Below, one piece after another: positions 15,441 to 30,400 of a stretch of 61,421 bases of DNA. The translations under genes were made by a program, and so were the position numbers. Every line of letters starts with the position of its first letter. Position 1 is the first letter of the stretch. Origin of the DNA: Nitrospinaceae bacterium (GTDB taxonomy: Bacteria; Nitrospinota; Nitrospinia; Nitrospinales; VA-1); the NCBI GenBank assembly GCA_029261595.1, contig JAJDAZ010000022.1, forward strand, positions 1 through 61,421, written 5' to 3'. Under the pieces are notes generated by a model. It searched no databases. It was not told the DNA's origin and saw only the letters and a program-made list of their open reading frames with translations.

Positions 15441-18400
15441 TCACGGGGCAGACGTGTCATTCAGTTCAATGGTCCCCCCAGCACTCAAGGGTTCATCCAG
15501 AAAGACTCCGAACCCGGTAATACTGATATCCCCTGCGGAAGAAATCGTGGCTCCCTTGGTGGTCTTAAAAAATCCCGAGCCATCATTGTCCGCATCTGCA
15601 ATGGCGATAAAGTCACCGGTCGTTGTCGTTATATCCTTTTTGGTAATCTTAATATGATTGTCTGCACTCAGTTCAATAGTTCCCGCGATGACTTCTTTAA
15701 AGGTTTTGATGTCTCTCCCAGCTGTTGCCGTAAGATCGCCCACCACCGTCACGGAATCATCAAACAAAACATCCATCCCCGCATTCAAATCCATACTGCC
15801 GGCATTAACATCATCGAAAAACTTGATATGCCGACCCGCAGAGGCCGTCAGGGAATTCTCCACATACACCTCTTCATTGAAGATCACATCCATTCCCGCG
15901 CTCAAATCCATACTGCCGGCATTAATTTCATTAAACGACTTGATGCTGTCCCCGGCCGATGCCAATAAACCGTTAAACGTTGAAACTTTATCCGTAAACT
16001 TGATCACAGCATCGACACGTTGCGCAAGAAGCGATAGCAACGGAATATTCGTCACATCGACCGTCTGAACACCGCTGACCTCGATAGTACCGTTGGAATC
16101 TCCGCCAATGGTAAGATTGCCAGAAATCCGTTGCAGTTCCGAACGATCAATCGTCATCCCACAACCATTACCGCATGTAGCCGTCCCAACCCCGATTTTT
16201 CCGCCATCAGAGATCAACAGGATTGTTGTGGCATTACCCGTTTTAATAATGCCATCGATAAGGAAATCGTTAGCAGTGATGCTCACGTCATTATCATCAG
16301 ACACGATGGAAATTCCCGCCAGCAGGTCGAAGTCACCCACTCCGTTGCGATCCGAATCCGCCACGATCGTAACCGTATCCGTTGCCGTAATATTATTATC
16401 GATGATGATCCCATCAAGAAAAGTCAGCACCAGAGGACCGGCCACCATCGCCTCGCCATCCAACTCACCTTCAACGACCACCTCACTGCCGTCCAATACG
16501 ATCTCTCCAGAAGAAGCGATAGTTGTATCTGTCTCAACCGCAACCGCCCCATCTCCCGAACCGTCTGCGTCCGCTGTGGCAGAGAAATCGCCAGTCGTCG
16601 TCACATCTGTCATGATGTTCACATCTTCGTTGGCATTGACGGTCAGGTCGCTAAAAGTGGAAGCACTTTCCTCAAAGGTTGCCGTACCACCAGTGTTCAA
16701 CTCCACCTCACCTGTAAGGTTGCCGCTGTCTTCTGCGGTGATGCCTTCCACCGTCGTGTCACCAGTGGTTTGAGTATCTCCAATTGTCAAGATACCGGAG
16801 GTCGTGATATTGGCCAGTTCAATACCCGCCAACATGAAATCGCAATTCAATCCGCTACAGGAAGAATCCACGTCCGGACCTGTGTTGGTATTGGTTCCTA
16901 TCAAGCCAATAGTTCCACCATCGGACACCTGGAAGGTGATATCACCTATACCGGTATCTATGGTGCCGTCGAGGAATACATCATTAGCGGTAATGGATAG
17001 TGGGTTTCCGTTGGTGTTGATGGTGACCCCGCTAGGCAGGATGAAATCGCTCAATCCATCACCATCCGAGTCCGCATTGATGGTCAGCCTTCCAGGGAAA
17101 ACAGTACCGACAGAAATATTATTATTAATTCTTATGTCGCTCGTGGCGTTCAAGGTTAATCCCCCCAGGCCGATGATTCCACCGGTCGTAGCACTCAAGG
17201 TCATCGTCACCGGAGTGAAAGGAACGGTCCCAGCAGTGACCGTAACCCCGGAAGCAAACGTAATCGCATCGTCACCGCCAAACCTGCTGGCAACCGTATT
17301 GTCAAAATCTCCGTTGAGGGTAAGGAAGCGACTGGTCGTTGTCAGATCCGTGTTCACATCAATTCCGTTAGACGCATTGGCAGAAAGACCGAAGAATGTT
17401 GAAGGATTCCCGGAAAAGGTGATCCCATTCAAACGGGACGTAGCAGACAATGTGACCCTACCCACACCAAAACTCTCCGCCGCGCTGATCCCATCCACGA
17501 ATATATTCCCCGAAGAAACGCCACCCGCGCTACCCAGAACCAATTGACTTGCATGCATGCGTCTCAATTCCAAACCAGTAATCGTCATGCCACACGGCCC
17601 GCCACAAATCGAAGACGTGGCGCTCACTGAGAGGGGCTCTCCGGTCAGACCTATGGTTCCGCGGTCTGAGGCAGTAATTACCATCGCAGTCAGCGATTGG
17701 AGGGAACCGAAAAGACTCAAATCTGAAACCTTGAGGGAGATGAAACTTGCGGACACATCCGCGGTACTTACAACAAGTAATTCTCCAAAGCCAGTGTCAT
17801 TGTCGTCCGCCCGAATAGTCAAAGTTCCCTGAACCGTCAGATCATCATCAATATTCACACTATTATCCGCCAATAGCGTTAAACTACCCTGGCCGATGAG
17901 TCCACCTGTAGCCTGCCCCAGTGTCAAACTACCAGCCGAGGCAAGAGTGACCCCAGCACTGAATGTGATTCCGTCATTGCCATCAACCGCATTATCATTA
18001 TTACCATCCAGGAAAAGATCACCAATCACTGTAGTCAGATTCCTTTTTACATCTATCCCGTTGTCCGCTCTGGCACTTAGACTGTTGAAGGTTGAAGGAT
18101 TCCCGGAGAAGCTGATCGAACCTTGATCGGATATGGCGGACAAGATAACTTGTCCCACCCCTAAACTGTCCACCTGGCTGATCCCGTTAACAAATATTCC
18201 CCTCGGAAGAACGCCACTGACGGTTACCAGAGTTAACTGATTCGCCTGCATACGGCTCAACTCATCGCCGGTGATCGTCATGCCGCAATTCGTCGGCAAA
18301 ACGCCGCAAATTGAAGAAGCCTGCAACTCCGCCAGAGCCTCTCCGGTCAGGCCAATGGTTCCACCGTTTGAGGTCTTGATTAAAATCGTGGACGCCGATT

Positions 18401-21400
18401 CGAGGGAGCCGAAAAGAGACAGATCAGACGCCGTGATGTCGATACGGTTCGCAAATACGTCCGAGGTGCTGAGAACAATAAATTTGCCGCCATTGCCATC
18501 TTGGTCCGCTCGAATGGTCAAAGTTCTCTGGACCGTCAGATCGTCAAAAGGTCTCACATTATCATTCGCCAACAACGTCAAATCACCCTGGCCGATGAAC
18601 CCGCCAGTGGTTGCACGCAGATCAATGCCACCCGCCGAGGTAAGGGTGACCCCAGCGCTGAACATGATCGTGTCATCGCCGTCCAAGAAACGGTTGGAAT
18701 CTCCATCGAGGAAAATAGAAAAATCAGTCGTGGTCAGACTCTTTTTCACATCGATCCCGTTGTCAGCAAAGGCGTCAAGCCTTTTGAATGTTGAAGGATT
18801 CCCGGAGAAGCTGATCGAACCCTGATCGGATCGTGCATTCAGGACAACCCTGTCTAAACCGAAACTGTCCGCACCGCTGACCCCGTCCACAAATATATCG
18901 CCCGAACGAACGCCAAGCGGGTCACCAATCTCCAACCGACTCGCCTGCATGCGGATCAATTCCTCGCCGCTGATCGTCATGCCACAAGACCCACCGCAGA
19001 TCGAAGAACCTTGGGACGCTGAAAGTAGCTCCCCGTCCAGGCCCACCGTGCCGCCGTCTGAGGTCGTGATTGCAATCGTGGACGATGATGCAAGAGAACC
19101 TGAAAGAATCAGATCAGCCGCCGTGATGTTGATGAGATCCGCAGATATGGCCGAAGTATTGGCAACTCTAAATCTTCCATTGCTCAAAAACCCCGTACCG
19201 GCCCGGATCACCAAATCTCCCTGGACCGTCATATCATCATCAACAAACACACTATCACTCGCCGCTAACTTTAAATCACCCTGACCGATAAGCCCGCCAG
19301 TGGTTGCGAGGAGATTTAAATCATCAAACGAGGTAAGTGTGACCCCTGGCTTGAACCTGATCGAATCCCCGCCAATAACAGGAGTATCATTCCCATTAAA
19401 CGTATTACCATTATCACCATCCAGGAAAAGATCACCAACCGTCGTAGTCAGATCGCCGTTAACATCGATGCCGTTGTCCGCATTAGCATTAAGACTCCTA
19501 AAGTTTAAAGCCGGTGTTATCGCTCTGCCCACCTTTACAACCCCCAATGTGACCCTGGAGGAAGCATCAGCCGTGGCGAATAATTTCACGCTGGAGGCAT
19601 TGAAGGACGAAACATCATCAACAAAAATACTCCCTCCAAAGAACGAAAACGAAGTAGAAGATGCCGCCTGCATGCGGCTCAACTCAACATCGGTGATCGT
19701 CATGCCGCACAAGGTGCCGCAAATTGAAGAATCCTGAAACTCTGCCAGGGCCTCTCCGGTCAGGGCCATCGTACCGCCGTTCGAGGAAGCGATTGAAATG
19801 GTGGATGCACTGAGTGAGCCGAAAATTAATAGATCCCTTGACGTGATGTCTATACGGTTTGCAATTACAACCGAAGTGTTGGGAGAAATAAAGTTTCCGC
19901 CATTGCCATCGTCGTCCGCTCGAATGGTCAAAGTTCCCTGGACCGTCAGATCGCCAAAAGGTCTCACATTATCATCCGCCACTAACGTTAAATCACCTAA
20001 GCCGATGAGCCCGCCAGTGGTTGCTTCCAGATCCATGCCACCCGCCGAGGTGAGGGTGACCCCGGCGCTGAACGTGATCGTGTCATTTCCATTATCCGTA
20101 TTTCCGATATCGCCATCGAGAAAAAGAGCACCGATAGCCGTGGTCAGACTCGTGTTCACATCAATGCCGTTGTTCGCAACGGCGGTCAGGCTGTTGAACT
20201 TTGACTCATTCCCCGAAAACGTGATCGAACCATGATCCTCGAAAGATGCAATCTCCTCCTTTGTGGCGATTAAAAAGACATTATCCACACCGGAACTGTT
20301 CGCCTGGCTGATCCCATTCACAAATATATCGCTCACCTCGTCCGGACCACCCAGAACCAATAAATCCGCCTGTATACGGCTCAACTCATCGCCGGTGATC
20401 GTCATGAAACATGACCCGCCGCAAATCAAAGAAGCCTGTTGCGGCTGAAGGGGAAGTCCAAAACGGTTCAATTCTCCTCCGGTCAGGCCAATTTTGTCAT
20501 CGAAGGTACTGACCCGAGTCCTGGAGGCGCCGATTGAAATCGTGTCCGCCGTGAGGGAACCGAAAAGCGACAGATCAGACGTCGTGATATCGATGGACCG
20601 TGCTGATATGTCCGTACCACTTGTCACGATAAATCTACCAGTGTCATCGGCACCTTCGTCTGCACGGATAACCAGATCTATTGGGGTAACCCGGTGCGTA
20701 AAATCGCTGGCAATCGTCACATCCTCATTGGCCTCTAACGTCAAATCACCCAGACTGAAAATCCCACCAGTGGTTGCCCGCAGGTCTATTGAACCAAAAT
20801 TCGATTCAAGAGTGATCCCGGTGGACCTGAGGAACCTGATCGAATCCCCGCCGGTTAATGGGCTATTATTGCCGTTGAACATATTATCATAGTCCCCATT
20901 GAGGGAAAGATAAGAACCCCGTAGATCGGTGTTCACATCGATGCCGTTGTTCGCATTTGCGGCAAGACCCCCGTTAATCTCTAGACTATTGGACCCTACC
21001 CCCAATATGATCCTGGAAGAAGGATCAGCCGTTGCAAATAAACTCAACCCTCTTGCAATATCGTCTACAAAAATGTCCCCTCCCTGGAGGGTAATACCAG
21101 TCGCCGCCTGCATGCCGCTCAACTCCTCCTGCGTGATCGTCATACCGCAAGGCCCATCACAGATGGAAGAAAGGCCCCCCCCGGTCAAGCCAATGGTTCC
21201 CCCGGTTGAGCTAGAAATTACAATTGAGGAAGAAGATACAAGCGTGGGGAAAGAAAAAGAAGTGTCAAGAACCAGACCAGACGCTGTGATGTCTATATGG
21301 GCCGCAGATACACCCTCAGAACCTCCCCGAAAAAGTCCCAATCCATCGCTGTCATTATCAGCCCGAACGATCAAATTTCCCTGGATCGCCAGACCATTAG

Positions 21401-24400
21401 AAATCTGCACACCAGCATTCGCCACTAACGTCAAATCACCCTCGCCGATGATCCCGGGGCCGTTGCCAGCAATAGAGTCCTTAGATGCAAGCATTTGAAT
21501 ACCACTGAAAATACCATCCGATATAAGGGTGACCCCATCGCCAAATGTAATCCCATCATCAACGTCAGAGGAATTATCAAGAAACACTCGCAAAAAAATA
21601 CTTTCAGCCGAGGTCAAATCCGTGTTCACATCAATCCCGTTTTCCGCAAAAGCTTCAAGGCCGTTGAACGTGGAAGGGTTCCCGGAAAAAGTAATCGAAC
21701 CCTGATCAGACAATGCATTCAGGATAACCCTACTGTCAGCTGCACTGATCCCGTCCACAAATATATCGCCCGAAAGAACACCAAGCGAGTCACCAATCTC
21801 CAAACGACTCGCCTGCATGTGGCTCAACTCTTCGCCGGTGATTGTCATCCCGCAAAATGTGCCGCAAATCTCAGAAGTCTCAAAAAAACGAAGAGGTTGA
21901 AGCAGCCCTTGGCTATTTAGAAATCTGCTCAATTCCTTCCCGGTCAGGCCAATCGTGCCGCCGTCCGAGGTCGCGATGGAAATCGTGGGCGCTTCGAGGA
22001 AACCGAAAAGATCCAGATCGTTAGCCGTAATTTGGATGATTTTTGCCGATACGACCTGACCATCATTAACGTTTAAATCTTTATCAGAACGAACCACCAA
22101 AACACTCGGGGTTGTAAAATCGCTACCAATTGTCACATCACCATCCGCCACCAACGTCAAGTCACCCTCGCTGATGAGTCCGCCAGTGCTTGCACGCAGA
22201 GATAAACCATCCGCCGAAGTGAGAGTGATTCCGTCGATGAACGTGATCGCATCATCGCCGGGCAGTGGATTGAGTGGATCGCCGTCAGAGGTCCTATTAT
22301 CATCTCCATGGAGAGAAAGACCGCTAATAGTTGTACCGCCAATAGTTGTGGTCAGATCCGTATTCACAACAATCCCGTTAAACGCACTGGCATTAAGACG
22401 CGGAAAAGTCAATTCCGGTATTTTCGCTCTGCCCAACTTTTCTACCCCAAACGTGATTTTACCCCTTGCGAATAAATCCACTAATGGCTTCTTGAAAGAC
22501 GAAACGTCGTCAATAAAAATAGCACTTCCAACGAACTCAATGAGACCTTCAGAGAACCTAAAAGAAGACCCCACCTGCATGCGGCTCAACTCCTCATCCG
22601 TGATCGTCATGCTGCACGGCCCACCGCAAATCAAAGAAGTCTCAAACTCTGGCAGGGCCTCTCCGGTCAGGCCGAGCGTGCCTCCTCTCGTTCCAATACG
22701 TATCTTGGAATCAAAACTCCCGGTTACCGTCTTCAGAGTACCGAAAAGGTGCAGATCATCCGCCTTGATTAAGATTTGGTCCGCAAATACTTCCGCAACA
22801 TCTGTAATCACTACATTTCCACCCCCAACAGCATTGTCATCCGCTAGAAGGGTCAAAGTTTTCTGGACCGTCAAATCAGACAAAATGGACACATCATCAA
22901 ATCCTCCTAACCGTAAATCACCCTGACCAATGAGCCCGCCGGTGGTTGCACGTAGAGTTGTACTACCCACCGAACTGAGAATAACCCCGTCGCTGAACGT
23001 GATCGCATCATCGCCTGGCAGTGGATTGAGTGGATCGCCATCAAAGGTCCTATTAACATCTCCATCGAGAAAAAGATCGCCGACGAACGTGCTAATATTA
23101 ACCTCCACATCAATTCCGTTGTCTGCACTAGCTCTTAGACCGTTGAACGTGGAAGGATTCCCCGAAAACGTGATCGATCCCTGATCCGACAAGGCAAACA
23201 GGTTCAAAGTACTCGCATTGGTCAAACTTGCTGAGGAAAGGCCATTGACGTACAGGTCACCGTTCTCGGTGGGTCCAAAAAGAATCCCGAACGGATCTAA
23301 GCCGATATCCAAACTCGATGCGGTGATGTTCTGAAGTTCGGAGTCTTCGAGAGTCATTCCACACGAAACGCCTCCGCATAGCGTACTGGTATCCACACCG
23401 GGACCAGAAAGACCCATGGTGCCCTGATCCGAAATCAGCAAGATCGTCTTACCCAAACCACTGTTCAGCGTTCCCTGAAGGTCGATATCGTTGGCTCTTA
23501 TCCAAAGATCAAAACCGTTGGTGGAAACAGTAGCTCCTGAAGCGATGTTCAGGTTGCCAACTCCGTCCCCATTTACGGAACCTGCACCAAAATCTGCCGC
23601 CAAAAAGCCGGCAGGGGCCGACACCCCGTCAGGAAAAAGAAACGCGTCTTTAAAATCTCCGGGCTGTTGAAAGGTTAAGTCTACGTTGACATTGATATCC
23701 AGAAACGACTGGACAAACAACCCGGACCCAAATGTAGATGGATTGTTGACAAAATGAAGCGTTCCGGGAGATCCCAGGGAAAGGTCACGAAATGTGCTGG
23801 TATCGGCCACTGAGATATTATCCACATACATTTCTGCATTCGCAGGGTTGGGGGTGTCAAATGTTCCCAATAGCAACTCACGGGTGTTGATGCGGCGCAA
23901 CTCATCGCTTGTGATCGTCATGCCACAAGGATTTCCTCCACACAAGGTGGTGGTATTGACTCCGGCACCCGCCACACCTAAAGTTTTAAACAACCTTGGG
24001 AAAATCTGAACCAGGTTTAAAGTATCTGTTCCTATAGTTTGCAGACTGCCCAACAAATGCAAATCGCTCGCCCCGATTCCGATTCCATTGGAGAAAGGCG
24101 CCGACCCGGTGGTGGTGATAGTCGCACCACTGGCCACTGTAAACGGACCGTTTCCGTCCCCATCAAAATCCGCGCGGAACGAAAGAAAGCCGGAAGAGGT
24201 GAAATCATCATTGATGGTGATCCCTTCATCGGCATTAAAGATCATGGTGCCATTGGCTAAAATTTCACTGAATGGGGCCGACAATTCAATTGCCCCAGCG
24301 GAAGCAATAGACCGAATACCAGTGAATTCCAGTGCATCCCCTCCTACATCAGGGCTCTTATCGCGGTTGGCGAGCAATAATATGCCACCTGTATCTGTGG

Positions 24401-27400
24401 TCAGGTCGGTATTAACATTGATGCTTCCATCCGCGCTGGCGGTCAGGCTGGGGAAAGTTGATTCATTGCCATTAAAATGGATGGAAGCCCCATCGGCCCG
24501 GGCATTCAGGGCCACAGAACCCGCGCTGGCCAAACTTGCAGAGGAAACGCCGTTGACGAATATGTCACCGTTATCGGTGGGCCAGAAAAGAATCCCGAAC
24601 GGATCTCTGCCGATATCCAAACCCGATGCGGTGATGTTCTGAAGTTCAGAATCTTCGAGCGTCATTCCGCAGGAAACGCCTCCACACAACGTACTGGCAT
24701 TCACACCGGGACCCGAAAGGCCGATTGTGTCGTGATCCGAAATCAGCACGATCGTTTTACCCGAACCACTGTTCAGCGTTCCCTGAAGGTCGATATCGTT
24801 GGCTCTTATCCAAAGATCAAAATCATTGGTGGAAACATTGGCTCCAGTGGCAATGTTGAGATCTCCCACCCCGTCTCCACCTCCGGAACCCGGAAAGTTA
24901 TAATCAGCAACCAACAGGCCCGCTGGGGCCGACACCCCGGCAGGAAAAAGAAACGCGTCTTTAAAATCTCCCGGCTGTTGAAAGGTCAGATCCACATTGA
25001 CATTGATGTCCAGAAACGACATGGCAAACAACCCGGACCCAAAGGCAGAAGGATTATTGACAAAATGAAGCGATCCTGGAGATAACAGGTAAAGGTCACG
25101 AATCCCGCTGGTATCGGACACCGAGATATTGTCCACATAGGTTCCCACATTCGCAGGGTTGGTGGCTTCAGCGCCACTCCCCAAGAACAACCCAACGGTG
25201 TTGATGCGGCTCAACTCATCGCCTGTAATCGTCATGCCGCAGGGGTTTCCCCCGCAAAGGGTGGTGGTGTCTACCCCCAAACCAGCCAAACCCACCGTTT
25301 GCTCCAAAGTGGGAAATATTTGAATCGAGTTGACAGGATCGGACCCTATGGTTTCCAGGTTGCCCAACAAAATAAGGTCGCTCGCCCCGATTGATATTCC
25401 AATGCCGAAAGGTGCCGACCCGGTGGTGGAGATAGTCGCACCACTGGCCACCGTAAAGTCTCCGGAACCATCGCCATCAGAATCCGCGTTGAAAGAAAGA
25501 AAGCCGGAAGAGGTGAAGTCGTCGTTGATCGTGATATCACTCGTGGCGTTCAGCGTCAGACCCCTCACATCAATACCTCCCGTCGTCGCATCCAAGGTAA
25601 TAGCGGACGGCGTAAAGGGAGTGGTCCCTGCTGTAAGGGTGAAGCTTTCAGCAAAGTCAGCAAGGGTGATTGTGTCATTTTTAAAACTGCCATCGAGATC
25701 CAAAGCGTTATCAAAATCCCCGTCAAAAATCAGATCTCCCACCTTCGTCGTCACGTTGCCTGCAATCTGGACCCCCGAATCAGCATTCGCAACTAAGGTG
25801 TTGAAGAATGTTGATTGTCCAAGGATGATTTTCCCTCCTTGCTCCAGGGCGTTCAATTCCACCCTGCCGATGTCTTGACTATGAACAGGATCAAAAAGAT
25901 TGCCTGAGAAAACAACGGACGTAGTCGGGCCTCCCAGTACCAGCATTCCTGTCTTGATGTTAGACAATTCGCTTGCATTCAGGCTGATGTTACAAGTTCT
26001 CCCGTCACAGGACATTGACGATGATCCTACCGTGCTAAGGAAACCGTTGACTTCCACCGAGCCGAATTGTTGAGACGACGCGATTGAAATCACTCCATTC
26101 ATCGGGTCCAGAGTCTCCAGCCTGCCTAACAAACCAACACCTGTCGCAAAGATATCAATGTTCGAGCCGGATACTGTCACTCCGCTTCCAACTGTGAACC
26201 CACCACCGTTCACCATCAGGTCGCCCGCAATAGTGGTTAAATCTGCATTAATGTCGACCCGGACATCTGCTAGCACGGTCAGACTGCTCGAAGTAAATTC
26301 ATCAAAAATAAAGATGGAGTCCCCGGCCTCAAGGATCACATTCGCATCACCCGAAATCCCGCCTGTTTCTGAGCTGAGAGACAGGTTCCCTGCAGAGGTC
26401 AGCGTTCGGAGGCCGGTGAGGGCGATTGAATCATCCGCAGTAAGAGGGTTGCTATGCGGAAGACCATCGGAATCACCATCCAGGGTCAGGTCGCCCACTT
26501 CGGTGGTTAAATCGACGTTGACGTCAATTCCATTTGCCGCTGAAGCAGACAAGCGGTCGAAAGTCAGAGGCAATCCGTTGAAGGTGATTTCCCCGTCAGG
26601 GTTAAGAGCAGAGAGAGAAAGATTAATGCCTGCACCGTCGATTCCGTCCACGAAGACGCTACCGCCAAAGTCATCAACCGAACTGCTTACACCCACAAAG
26701 ATAAAACTTAAACTGGCTGTACTGATATTTCTCAGCTCTTCATTGGTGATCGTCATACCACATTGCACCCCACCGCAGATCAGGGATGGTGCATCGGGAG
26801 AAATCAGTTCACCCGTAAGACCAATTGAGCCGCCGTTCGGGCTAGAGATAAACACTGGTTCACCAGACAGCACAGACAGTTCACCAAACAGAGCCAGGTC
26901 CCTGCCGATCAGCTCAAACTGACCCCCTGGGGGGAAATCAAACATGACGGTGAAATCATCCAAAATCGAGATCAACCCCCCCGCCTCCAAGGTTGTGTCA
27001 AAAGAACTGATCTTGCCCGTCTGCGACTTAAGCGTCAAGTTGGCCGCGGAAGTCAGAGTGATTTCGTCGGCAATGACAATGTTATCTCTTCCATCCGCTG
27101 AACCATTAAAATCTCCATTAAGCACGAGATCGCCAATGGTGGTGGTCAGATCAACCTCCACATCGATCCCGTTGTCTGCAAAGGCAAGAAGGCCGTTGAA
27201 CGTTGAAGGATTCCCGGAAAAGGTGATCGAACCCTGATCGGACAGAGCATTCAACTCAAGAGAACCAATGTTCTGACTGTCCACCGCATCGACAGCATTA
27301 ACAAAAACAAAATTGGTGGTGTCATCTCCGAAAATAAGTTTGCCGGCGGAGATATTCGCCAACTCGCTACCCACAAAAGTGATATCACATCCCAAGAGGC

Positions 27401-30400
27401 ACCCATCTGATACCCCACCTGTGGCTAAAATACTGCCATCGATTCCTATAGTTCTACGGGCATTTGGGGTAATGGTTATCGTTCCATTCACAAGATCATG
27501 TGTTGCCAGGGTGCCAGCGAAAATCACTCCCCGCGACTGAATATCGATATTGGAAGCGGACACCGAACTACCAGTACCGACAAAGACTAAACCCCCAAAA
27601 TTTAAATCCTGGTTTGCGTGGGCGATCAGAAACAGGTCGTCTGCCACGGAAAAATCGCCAAAGATTCTTATGTCTCTATCTGCCGATATAAAAACATCTT
27701 CCAGAAATTCAACCTCGCCATCAATACGGATGGAAGCCCCATCGGACAGAGCATTCAGGGTCAAAGAACCCGCGTTGGCCAAGCCGGCGGGAGCAACTCC
27801 ATTGATGAAGATGTCATCGCTTTCCGTGTTCCAGAAAACCATGTTGAAAGGATCTCGTCCAATCTCCAAACCGGAAGCCGTGATGTTCAATACTTCGGAA
27901 TCGTCCAGAGTCATACCGCACTGCGCCCCGCCGCACAGGGTATTGACGTCCACCCCAAGTCCCGCTATCCCGAAGGTCTCGTTGTCAGAGGCCATGAGAT
28001 AAACTTTGCCGGCACCGCTGTTTATCGCTCCCTGCAAGTCGATATCGTTGCCCTTCAACCAAAGGTCAAAACCAGTGGTTGATACGGTGGCTCCGGAAGC
28101 AATGTTGATATCTCCAATACCATCCCCAATAACGTCAGTGCGGCCAGTAATCGCCTGGCTATAATCGGCAAACAAGAAACCGGCGGTTCCTTTTACTCCA
28201 GTTGGGAATAATCCCGTACCTATTGAAAAATCCCCCACCTTTTGAAAGGCTAAATCAACGTTGACATTGATATCCCCAAAGGCGCTGGCAAACAGGCTGG
28301 AACCGAATGTCGAAGGGTTGTTGACAAAATGGAGTGAACCCGCTGAGTTCAGAACCAGTTCATCAAAGGTCGCGGTATCTGCGGCAGAGATATTGTCCAC
28401 AAACATCTCGGTGGTTATGGGGATTGAAGCAATAGTTCCACCAATCCATAATAATTCGGTGCTTATTCGGCTGAGTTCATCACTGGTGAGGGTCATTCCA
28501 CATTGCACCCCACCGCAAAGGGTGCTGGTGTCCACCCCCGCTCCCGCAATGCCAAGGGTGGAACTACTATAAAAGTGGCCTATGGTAATTAAGCTGAATT
28601 GTGAAGAAGATCTGGCTGTTTCGAGGTTGCCCAACAAAATAACGTCGCTCGCCCCGATTGATATTGCATCAGCAAAGGCCGCACCAGCCACTGAAACTGT
28701 CGCACCACTGGCCAAAGTAAATGGACCATTTCCGTCGCCATCAAAATCCGCCCCGAATAAAATAAACCCGGAAGAGGTGAAATCGTCATTGATGGTGATC
28801 CCCCCATCGGCATTAAAGATCATGGTGTCATTGGCTGAAATTCCACCGGTGGGGGCCGACAATTCAATTTCCCCGGCGGAAGTGATATTACGGCTGCCGG
28901 TAAACCTAAGTACATTTCCTCCGCCGGGAAAATTATCGAGGTCGGCGAACAATACCAGGTCGCCGGTGTCTGTTGTCAGATCGGTATTAACATTGATGCT
29001 TCCATTCGCACGGGCGGTCAGACGGTTAAACGTCGAGGGATTATTCAAAAAGGTAATGGAGTCATCAGAGAATCCAGATATAATCCTCAGAGTGCCAATA
29101 TTGTTGCTGTTTGCCGCGGAAACTCCATCGACATAAACATCCGCGCTAAGAGTCGTAAAACCGTCAGTCCCGATCTCTAGAGTATTTGCATTGATGTGAC
29201 TGAGTTCCTCTCCGGTGATGGACATCCCACAGGGCAATCCGGCACATATATTCAAGGTATCGCCTGTACCGACTAAAACAGGGCCCCCAATTCCGATGTC
29301 AGCGCCGGCAAGAACTGAAATACTTGTAGGGCCGTCTCCTGAATTGAGATTTCCGGCTAGATTGACATCATTCGCCTGAATACTGAGAAGCCCACCTTCC
29401 GTATTGACTGTGACACCCGACCCCACAATCACATCCCCACTGCCACTCAAATCCGTATCCGCCAGAAGGGAGATTCTAAGGCTGTCGATAGAACTGGAGC
29501 TCGTATTGGTGTCCAGGATGGATTGGAAAAGAGTGATGTCATTGATGGCCCTGAATGTCAGACGGTTGCTACCGGTTCCGTTGTAATCCAAGGTTGTAAG
29601 CAGAGAAATATTACCAGCGCCAGAACCAGTGAGCCCTGTTTGGACCGTCACATTGGCCCCGCCTGTCAAAGCGCCTACGATCAGGTTAACGCCTAATGAG
29701 GCGTTGCCTGATGATATAAAAGGGTTGGTGTTTCCAATGCTAAAACTCCCACTACCCGAGACGATGCCGATGTTTCCCGGATCGATCAGCCATTCGCCGC
29801 CGTTGCCGTTGGGAGCGGAAACATCTGCGGCATTCAGGATCTCAAAGCTGACCAGTCCCGATGTTTCTATGAAACCGCCATCCCCTGATTCTGATCCGCC
29901 ACGGGCACTGAGATTGCCATGGATTTTTGCGGTGTCATCCGCCCAAACAATAATCGTTCCACCATCACCAGATGTTATCGCATCCGCCGCGATGCTAGAA
30001 TTTTTACCAATGAAAGTGGCAAACGCAGCGGGGATCTCACCTTGACCTTGAAAATCACCGCCGATTAAAGCTGTGCCGCCGCCTTTGTCACCGGACACAT
30101 CCACCAAAGCATCCTCAAATAAGCCAACTTTCTCTCCGGTCACCTGAACGGTTCCGCCTTTTTCTCCTTCATCGCGTCCGGATGCATCAAGATTCCCAGA
30201 AATATTTACGATCCCGCTCTCGCCGCCGGAAAGATAGATCCGGCCTTCTTTTTCTACCACGGTGCGGGCTTCAATCATCCCTTCCTGGTTGATCACGTTT
30301 TTGATGATCTCGCCTGCCCGCTTCACCGAAAGAGACACCTGGCCGCCGTCCGCACGGATCAATCCCTCGTTACTTATATTGGAATCAATTACATTTCCCT

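Noticed and set aside
16150..29250. CRISPR array
   Set aside because: The regular repeats here are about 690 bp long, diverged and in frame with one gene; they have no short repeat-spacer structure.
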